From: an uncultured Eubacteriales bacterium
Lineage (GTDB): Bacteria > Bacillota_A > Clostridia > Oscillospirales > Oscillospiraceae
Direction of reading: 5' to 3'
NCBI GenBank assembly: GCA_900556015.1
Contig: USNH01000011.1
Coordinates: 1-10,307, forward strand
Length of the DNA: 10,307 nucleotides
Shown: positions 5,692 through 10,307 of the stretch, piece after piece
How the letters are laid out: each line of letters opens with the position of its first letter
Position numbering within the stretch: position 1 is the first letter of the stretch
The notes under the pieces: generated by a model
What the model was told of the DNA's origin: nothing
The model's database searches: none
The model's input: the letters and a program-made list of their open reading frames with translations, nothing else
Position numbers and translations under genes: made by a program

Positions 5692-8286
5692 CTATCCCAG
5701 CTTGCTTTTCAGCTCGTACAGCAGGTTCAGCGCCTCCAGCGGGCTGAGCGCGTCCACCTGGGTGCGGCGTATCACGGCGGCCACGTCGGCCTCCGCCATG
5801 TCGCTGAGGGACACCTGCTCGTCCGCGGACGCCGGGGCGGCGGGACGGCCCGCCTCGCTCTCCAGCTCCCGGAGGATCTCCCGGGCTCGGGACAGCACGC
5901 TGTCCGGCAGTCCGGCCAGCTTGGCCACCTCAATGCCGTAGCTGCGATCCGCGCCGCCGGGAACGATCTTCCGCAGGAAGATGATCTCCTCGCCCCGTGC
6001 GTGGACGGCGATGTTGTAGTTGCGGACGGTGGGCAGCGTCTGCTCCAGCGCCGTCAGCTCGTGGTAATGGGTGGCGAACAGCGTCTTGGCCTTCAGCTTT
6101 TGGGCGCAGTACTCCAGCACCGCACGGGCGATGGACATCCCGTCGAAGGTGGACGTGCCACGGCCTATCTCGTCCAGAATGAGCAGGCTGTTCTTCGTGG
6201 CGCAGCGCAGCAGCTCCGACACCTCCGTCATCTCCACCATGAACGTGGACTGTCCGGCGGACAGGTCGTCACTTGCGCCGATGCGGGTAAAGATACGGTC
6301 CACCACGCCGATGTGGGCGCTCTGCGCCGGGACGAACGACCCGATCTGCGCCATGAGCACGATCAGCGCCACCTGGCGCATATACGTGGACTTACCGGCC
6401 ATGTTCGGGCCGGTGATGATGCTCACCCGGTCGTCCTTCGCACCCATGTGGGTGTCGTTGGGGACGAAGAACGCATCGCCCCGCATTTTCTCCACCACCG
6501 GGTGACGGCCATCGTGAATTTGGATCACGCCGCTCTCGTCCACGGTGGGGCGGCAGTAGTTGTGCTGGGCCGCCGTCTCCGCCAGGGCGCACAGCGTGTC
6601 CAGCTGGGCGATGAGGGACGCCGCCAGCTGCACCCGCGCCACCTGGGCGGCGATGTCGGTACGCAAAGCGGTGAACAGGTCGTATTCCAGCGCCGCGTCC
6701 CGGTCGGAGGCGGTGAGCACCTCGTGCTCCAGGTCCTTCAGCTCCTGGGTGATGAACCGCTCGCCGTTGACCAGCGTCTGCTTGCGGATATAGTCCTCCG
6801 GCACTTGGTCGCGGAAGGAGTTGGACACCTCGATATAGTACCCGAACACCTTGTTGTACCCCACCCGCAGGGTGCGGATGCCGGTCTTTTCCTTTTCACG
6901 GGCCTCCAGCTCGGCGATGAAGCCCTTGCCGCCGGACAGGATGCCCCGCAGACGGTCCACCTCCGGGTCGAAGCCGGATCGGATCATGCCGCCCTCCCGA
7001 ACGGAGAACGGCGGCTCGTCCACCAGCGTCCGGGCGATGCGCTCCGCCAGGTCGTCCAGCGTCTCCAGCTTGTCGTTCAGCTGGGCCAGCGGCCCGGAGG
7101 GGAACGCGGCCAGCTGGGCCTTCACCGCCGGTAATTTCTCCAGCGAACCGCGCAGGGACACCAGCTCCCGCCCGCCGGCTGTGCCGAAGGAGATGCGGCC
7201 CATGAGCCGCTCCATGTCGCCGATGCCGCTGAGGGCCAGCCGCAGCTCCTGCCGGGCCATGTCGTTGTCCACCAGCGCCCCCACGGCATTGAGCCGCCGG
7301 TCGATGGCCGCCGGGTTCAGAAGCGGCTGCTGCAACCACGAGCGCAGATTCCGCGCCCCCATGGGTGTTTTCGTCTTATCCAGTACCCACAGCAGACTGC
7401 CCCGCTTCTCCTTGGAGCGCAGCGTCTCCGTCAGCTCCAGGTTGCGCCGGGCGGTCACGTCCAGCTCCATATACGCGCCGGTGCGGTAGCACTCCAGCTC
7501 GTCCAAATGGGTCAGGTCGGTCTTCTGCGTCTCATAGAGGTAGCTCAGCAGCCCGCCCAGCGCCAGCAGCGCCGCCGGGTCGTTCCGGGGCAGACGGGCC
7601 AGCGCTTCGTCGCCGAATTGGGCGCGGGTCTGCTTTTCGGCGGCATCGGCGTTGAACCGGGCCGCCGCCAAACGCTCCCGGTGGCAGGGAAACCGCTCCG
7701 TCAGCGCGGTGGTCAGGTCGGGGTCGTTGAAGGCCGCGTCGTTGAGCACCACCTCGGCGGGGGCAAAGCGCCCCAGCTCGTTGACCAGTCCCCGCACCCG
7801 GTCAGCGCCGGTAAAGTACGTCACCTGCGCCCGCCCCGTGGAGATGTCGCAGGCCGCCAGCCCCGCGCCGGTATCGCTGAGATACACGCCGCACAGATAG
7901 TTGCTGCGCCCCGCGTCCAAACAGGCATCGTCCAGCACCGTGCCGGGGGTGACGGTACGGATCACGTCCCGCTTCACCAGCCCCTTGGCCGCGGCGGGGT
8001 CCTCCGTCTGCTCGCAGATGGACACCTTATACCCCTTGGCGATGAGCCGGGCGATGTAGCTGTCGGCGGAGTGATAGGGCACGCCGCACATGGGCATCCG
8101 ATCCTCATCAGCCTTGTCCTTGCCCCTGTCCCGGGTGGTCAGCGCCAGATCCAGCTCCTTGGAGGCGGTGCGTGCGTCAGGGCCGAACATCTCGTAGAAA
8201 TCGCCCAGGCGGAAAAACAGCAGGGAATCCGGGTTCTGCTGCTTGATGTCCATATACTGCCGCATCATGGGGGTCAGCTCGGCCAT
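5692..8286 (-). CDS. mutS: DNA mismatch repair protein MutS
   Basis: MutS recognises base mismatches and small loops in DNA and, as an ATP-bound clamp, recruits MutL. At 864 residues it has the normal MutS1 length. The mismatch-contacting Phe-X-Glu is F30-Y31-E32 in LGDFYEMFGPDA. The connector, lever and clamp regions follow, including RRNLELTETLR (280-290), LRSWLQQPLLN (314-324) and RVGYNKVFGYYIEVSN (474-489). The ATPase domain has Walker A GPNMAGKST (626-634), the DDLSAGQSTFMVEM signature (673-686), Walker B LLILDEIGRGTSTFDG (701-716) and ATHYHEL (739-745). The extreme C-terminus (about 825-864) resembles the short tetramerisation segment. The ATG at 8286 has AAAGGAGG about 7 bases upstream. 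It starts 12 bases after miaB ends, so the two are almost certainly co-transcribed. No key residue is missing. Confidence 0.98.
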   Translation of the reverse strand: MAELTPMMRQYMDIKQQNPDSLLFFRLGDFYEMFGPDARTASKELDLALTTRDRGKDKADEDRMPMCGVPYHSADSYIARLIAKGYKVSICEQTEDPAAAKGLVKRDVIRTVTPGTVLDDACLDAGRSNYLCGVYLSDTGAGLAACDISTGRAQVTYFTGADRVRGLVNELGRFAPAEVVLNDAAFNDPDLTTALTERFPCHRERLAAARFNADAAEKQTRAQFGDEALARLPRNDPAALLALGGLLSYLYETQKTDLTHLDELECYRTGAYMELDVTARRNLELTETLRSKEKRGSLLWVLDKTKTPMGARNLRSWLQQPLLNPAAIDRRLNAVGALVDNDMARQELRLALSGIGDMERLMGRISFGTAGGRELVSLRGSLEKLPAVKAQLAAFPSGPLAQLNDKLETLDDLAERIARTLVDEPPFSVREGGMIRSGFDPEVDRLRGILSGGKGFIAELEAREKEKTGIRTLRVGYNKVFGYYIEVSNSFRDQVPEDYIRKQTLVNGERFITQELKDLEHEVLTASDRDAALEYDLFTALRTDIAAQVARVQLAASLIAQLDTLCALAETAAQHNYCRPTVDESGVIQIHDGRHPVVEKMRGDAFFVPNDTHMGAKDDRVSIITGPNMAGKSTYMRQVALIVLMAQIGSFVPAQSAHIGVVDRIFTRIGASDDLSAGQSTFMVEMTEVSELLRCATKNSLLILDEIGRGTSTFDGMSIARAVLEYCAQKLKAKTLFATHYHELTALEQTLPTVRNYNIAVHARGEEIIFLRKIVPGGADRSYGIEVAKLAGLPDSVLSRAREILRELESEAGRPAAPASADEQVSLSDMAEADVAAVIRRTQVDALSPLEALNLLYELKSKLG

Positions 8287-8298
8287 AAACGTCCTCCT

Positions 8299-9711
8299 TT
8301 ATACCAGCTCGCCGAACAGCGCCCAGGTGTTGCTGTCGGTGATCTTCACATCGTGATACGCGCCGATGGCGGACTTGTCGCCCACCAGGTGCACCAGCCG
8401 CCCTCCGGCGGTGCGGGCCGTCAGCGGCCAGCGGGCGTCGTCGCTCTCGCCGTCCACCAGGCAGCGCAGCGTGCGGCCCACGTAGGCCGCGTGCAGCTCC
8501 TCGGAGATGCGGTTCTGCGTGTCGCACAGCCGGTCGAACCACTTCTGCTTCTCCTCGCGGGACACGGGGTCGTCCATCCTCGCCGCCGGCGTACCGGGCC
8601 GGGGAGAGAAGATGAACGTGAACAGCGCGTCGAACCGCACCTGCTCCACCAGTGCCACCGTCTCCATGGCCTCCGCCTCCGTCTCGCCGGGGAAGCCGAT
8701 GATCACGTCCGAGGTCAGCACCAGCTCCGGCATGACCTTCCGGGCGTAGGTGATCAGCTCCAGATACTTCGCCCTGTCGTAGGGCCGGTTCATGGCCCGC
8801 AGCACCCGGTCGCACCCGGACTGCACCGGCAGGTGCAGCTGCCGTGCCACGTGGCGGCTTCGGGCCATCACGTCAAACAGCTTGTGGGTGGCGTCCTTGG
8901 GCTGGGAGGACATAAAGCGGATAAGGTAGTCGCCGTCGATCCCGTCCAGCGCCGCCAGCAGGTCGGCAAAGTCGTAAGGCGTGTCCAGATCCTTGCCGTA
9001 GGAGTTCACGTTCTGCCCCAGCAGGGTGATCTCCTTGAAGCCGTCGGCCACCAGCTGGCGCACCTCGGCGATGATCTGCTCCGGGTCGCGGCTTCGCTCC
9101 CGTCCGCGGACGTAGGGCACGATGCAGTAGGAGCAGAAGTTGTTGCACCCGTACATGATGGACACCCACGCCCGTGTGCGGCCCTCCCGCACCACCGGCA
9201 TCCCCTCGGCGATAGCGCCGTGCTCGTCCGCCACGGAGAACACGCGCCGCCGCTGGGTGTACACGTTATAAAGCAGTTCCGGGAATTTCCACAGCGCCTG
9301 CGGCCCGAACACCAGATCCACGTGGCGGTAGCTCTGCCGCACCTTCTCCGCCACCTCCGGGCGCTGGGCCATGCACCCGCACAGGCAGATGACCTGCTCC
9401 GGGTCGGCCTTCTTCGTGTGGGTCAGCGCGCCCAGCGTGCCATAGACCCGCTTTTCCGCGTGGTCGCGGATGGCGCAGGTGTTCAGCACCACCACCGCCG
9501 CCCGGGCGGGGTCATCGGTAAAGCCGAAGCCCATGGCCTCCAGCATCCCCATGATGTGCTGGCTGTCGGCCACGTTCTGCTGGCAGCCGAAGGTGTCCAC
9601 CATCGCCAGCAGCGGCGCGGCGCGGCCCTCGTGCAGCGCCCGTATCTTCTCTTCAAACTCCCGCTGGCGCGCCAGCTGCTCCTGCGGGATCAAAACCTGT
9701 TTTCTGTCCAA
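8299..9711 (-). CDS. miaB: tRNA-2-methylthio-N6-dimethylallyladenosine synthase MiaB
   Basis: MiaB is a radical SAM methylthiotransferase that converts i6A37, made by MiaA, to ms2i6A37 in tRNA. The N-terminal UPF0004 domain has the three auxiliary-cluster cysteines C43 (TFGCQQN), C79 (LNTCAIRD) and C113 (CGCMAQR). The radical SAM motif is C189-X3-C193-X2-C196 in [19 protein letters not shown]. Further signatures are [20 protein letters not shown] and [13 protein letters not shown]. The C-terminal part (about 400-470) fits a TRAM domain. The start is a TTG at 9711, with AGGAGG about 7 bases upstream; the next in-frame Met (37) would leave only a few residues before C43. The gene is 470 residues and probably first in the long minus-strand transcription unit, 12 bases before mutS. 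MiaA lies farther down the same unit. Confidence 0.96.
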   Translation of the reverse strand: MDRKQVLIPQEQLARQREFEEKIRALHEGRAAPLLAMVDTFGCQQNVADSQHIMGMLEAMGFGFTDDPARAAVVVLNTCAIRDHAEKRVYGTLGALTHTKKADPEQVICLCGCMAQRPEVAEKVRQSYRHVDLVFGPQALWKFPELLYNVYTQRRRVFSVADEHGAIAEGMPVVREGRTRAWVSIMYGCNNFCSYCIVPYVRGRERSRDPEQIIAEVRQLVADGFKEITLLGQNVNSYGKDLDTPYDFADLLAALDGIDGDYLIRFMSSQPKDATHKLFDVMARSRHVARQLHLPVQSGCDRVLRAMNRPYDRAKYLELITYARKVMPELVLTSDVIIGFPGETEAEAMETVALVEQVRFDALFTFIFSPRPGTPAARMDDPVSREEKQKWFDRLCDTQNRISEELHAAYVGRTLRCLVDGESDDARWPLTARTAGGRLVHLVGDKSAIGAYHDVKITDSNTWALFGELV

Positions 9712-9715
9712 GGGA

Positions 9716-9742
9716 GACCTCCTCGCCCCGCCAGGCGGGGCG
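9716..9742 (-). promoter_or_regulatory. miaB leader hairpin next to its Shine-Dalgarno
   Basis: CGCCCCGC (9724-9731) and GCGGGGCG (9735-9742) form a perfect 8-pair stem with a 3-base loop, a ninth pair being possible on paper. In the mRNA it sits directly before GAGGAGGT, which positions the TTG start of miaB. It falls within the roughly 40-base leader predicted from the promoter at 9759-9787. It may protect the 5' end of a 9.7 kb transcript or modulate miaB initiation; no T-run follows. Confidence 0.6.
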
Positions 9743-9758
9743 TATGTTTTAATGAGGT

Positions 9759-9787
9759 ATTATACCATATTCACGCCGGTAATACAA
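9759..9787 (-). promoter_or_regulatory. Extended -10 promoter for the miaB-sepF transcription unit
   Basis: On the minus strand the -10 is a perfect TATAAT (9764-9759) preceded by TGG, giving the extended form TGnTATAAT. A weak -35, TTGTAT (9787-9782), lies 17 bases upstream. Transcription would begin near 9752, about 40 bases before the miaB TTG. It is the only clear promoter upstream of the eight-gene cluster. Confidence 0.75.
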
Positions 9788-9805
9788 GAAATCCCACCAC
9801 AAAAA

Positions 9806-9863
9806 TTGCCGCGGCCCGCCGGATTTCGGCGAAAAGGCCAACCGGCGGCCCACGGCGGCGCAA
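9806..9863. repeat. Nested GC-rich hairpin between the divergent promoters
   Basis: The segment folds on itself: TTG (9806-9808) with CAA (9861-9863), CCGC (9809-9812) with GCGG (9855-9858), CCGCCGG (9816-9822) with CCGGCGG (9842-9848), TT with AA, and GGC (9828-9830) with GCC (9837-9839) around the loop GAAAAG. That is about 19 pairs with small bulges. It lies upstream of both outward promoters, so it would not normally be transcribed from either. It could be a small dispersed repeat or a DNA-level structure; identity unknown. Confidence 0.45.
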
Positions 9864-9878
9864 AAGTGAATTATTTGC

Positions 9879-9900
9879 CCAAATTTTTCGAAAATCTTGG
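9879..9900. promoter_or_regulatory. AT-rich dyad upstream of the ppdK promoter
   Basis: A 22-base dyad has outer arms CCAA (9879-9882) and TTGG (9897-9900) and a perfect inner palindrome TTTTCGAAAA (9885-9894). Nine of eleven half-site positions match. It ends 8 bases before the ppdK -35, with its centre about 54 bases before the predicted start, a position typical of activator sites. The regulator is unknown. Confidence 0.45.
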
Positions 9901-9908
9901 ATATAGGG

Positions 9909-9937
9909 TTGCTTTTAGAAAAAAATCTGTCTATAAT
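9909..9937 (+). promoter_or_regulatory. Promoter for ppdK
   Basis: TTGCTT (9909-9914) is followed by 17 bases and a perfect TATAAT (9932-9937). The predicted start near 9944 gives a leader of about 45 bases to the ppdK ATG. The surrounding sequence is AT-rich, unlike the genes. Confidence 0.7.
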
Positions 9938-9988
9938 AAATTGTTCTCATCGTTTGGTACAACTATTTTGATATATGGAGGATCTGTA

Positions 9989-10307
9989 ATGAGCAAGAAG
10001 TTTTGTTACCTGTTCACCGAGGGCAACGCCAAGATGCGTGAGCTGCTGGGCGGCAAGGGCGCGAACCTGGCCGAGATGACCAACATCGGTCTGCCTGTTC
10101 CCCAGGGCTTTACCATCACCACCGAGGCCTGCACCCAGTACTATGAGGATGGCCGTCAGATCAACGACGAGATCATGGCCGAGATCATGGAATATATCGA
10201 GAAGATGGAGAAGATCACCGGCAAGAAGTTCGGCGATCACGAGAATCCCCTGCTGGTCTCCGTCCGCTCCGGCGCCCGGGCCTCCATGCCCGGCATGATG
10301 GACACCA
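9989..10307 (+). CDS. ppdK: Pyruvate, phosphate dikinase, 5' part only
   Basis: PPDK interconverts pyruvate, ATP and phosphate with phosphoenolpyruvate, AMP and pyrophosphate. In anaerobic clostridia it is a cytoplasmic central-carbon enzyme linking PEP and pyruvate. The first 106 codons are present of a protein normally near 875 residues. The N-terminal nucleotide-binding domain shows [22 protein letters not shown] (9-30), [15 protein letters not shown] (34-48) and the highly conserved [17 protein letters not shown] (90-106). The ATG at 9989 has GGAGGA six bases upstream. Codons are strongly biased to C/G endings with few rare codons, consistent with high expression. It is transcribed divergently from miaB with its own promoter (9909-9937) and a possible upstream operator dyad. 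The 3' end lies outside the window. Confidence 0.97.
   Translation, partial: MSKKFCYLFTEGNAKMRELLGGKGANLAEMTNIGLPVPQGFTITTEACTQYYEDGRQINDEIMAEIMEYIEKMEKITGKKFGDHENPLLVSVRSGARASMPGMMDT

Noticed and set aside
7507..9906. A 799-codon open frame on the plus strand opposite miaB and part of mutS.
   Set aside because: It is antisense to two well-recognised genes, starts inside mutS without a fitting ribosome binding site, and has the His/Gln/Arg/Gly-rich composition produced by the complement of GC-rich coding sequence. The same applies to long plus-strand frames at 1029-2507, 3567-5663 and 5647-7134.
9947..10240. A minus-strand open frame of 97 codons overlapping the ppdK start.
   Set aside because: It is antisense to the strongly conserved PPDK N-terminus and covers its ribosome binding site; I recognise no family in it.
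1..10307. A mobile element, phage island, CRISPR array or toxin-antitoxin pair.
   Set aside because: All coding space is taken by recognisable housekeeping genes with short gaps; no transposase, integrase, regular spacer array or small gene pair was seen.

Overview
This window reads as a GC-rich chromosomal segment from an anaerobic clostridial Firmicute, most likely an Oscillospiraceae/Ruminococcaceae-type gut bacterium. That placement is inferred from the strong G/C-ending codon use, the AGGAGG-type ribosome binding sites, the presence of SepF, the clostridial forms of Hfq and MutL, and a divergent pyruvate phosphate dikinase gene. It is core rather than accessory DNA. I see no insertion sequence, prophage, CRISPR array, rRNA or tRNA gene.

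From about 9711 down to position 1, eight genes lie head to tail on the minus strand. In transcription order they are miaB, mutS, mutL, miaA, hfq, a HlyD-like single-pass membrane protein, a YggS-type PLP protein and sepF, which runs off the window. The gaps are 12, 73, 13, 60, 26, 25 and 18 bases, and no convincing terminator lies between them, so one long transcription unit is likely. It starts at an extended -10 promoter just upstream of miaB. MiaA and MiaB carry out successive steps of ms2i6A37 tRNA modification. MutS and MutL form a mismatch-repair pair of the MutH-independent, endonuclease-MutL type. The order mutS-mutL-miaA-hfq echoes the mutL-miaA-hfq cluster of proteobacteria. The distal end leads into the cell-division neighbourhood (yggS, sepF).

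The divergent region between miaB and a rightward ppdK gene (9712-9988) holds two outward promoters, a nested GC-rich hairpin element and an AT-rich dyad upstream of the ppdK promoter. The ppdK gene begins at 9989 and runs off the right edge.

The protein content is mostly ordinary. The most interesting signals are regulatory: a near-consensus sigma-A promoter inside yggS that would feed sepF; a miaA start region where the Shine-Dalgarno motif is ideally spaced for an ACG codon rather than the only canonical start; the mutL stop codon sitting in the triloop of a perfect GC hairpin; mutually exclusive hairpins before hfq; and a palindromic repeat-like element between mutS and mutL. I did not find a clearly novel multi-gene system.
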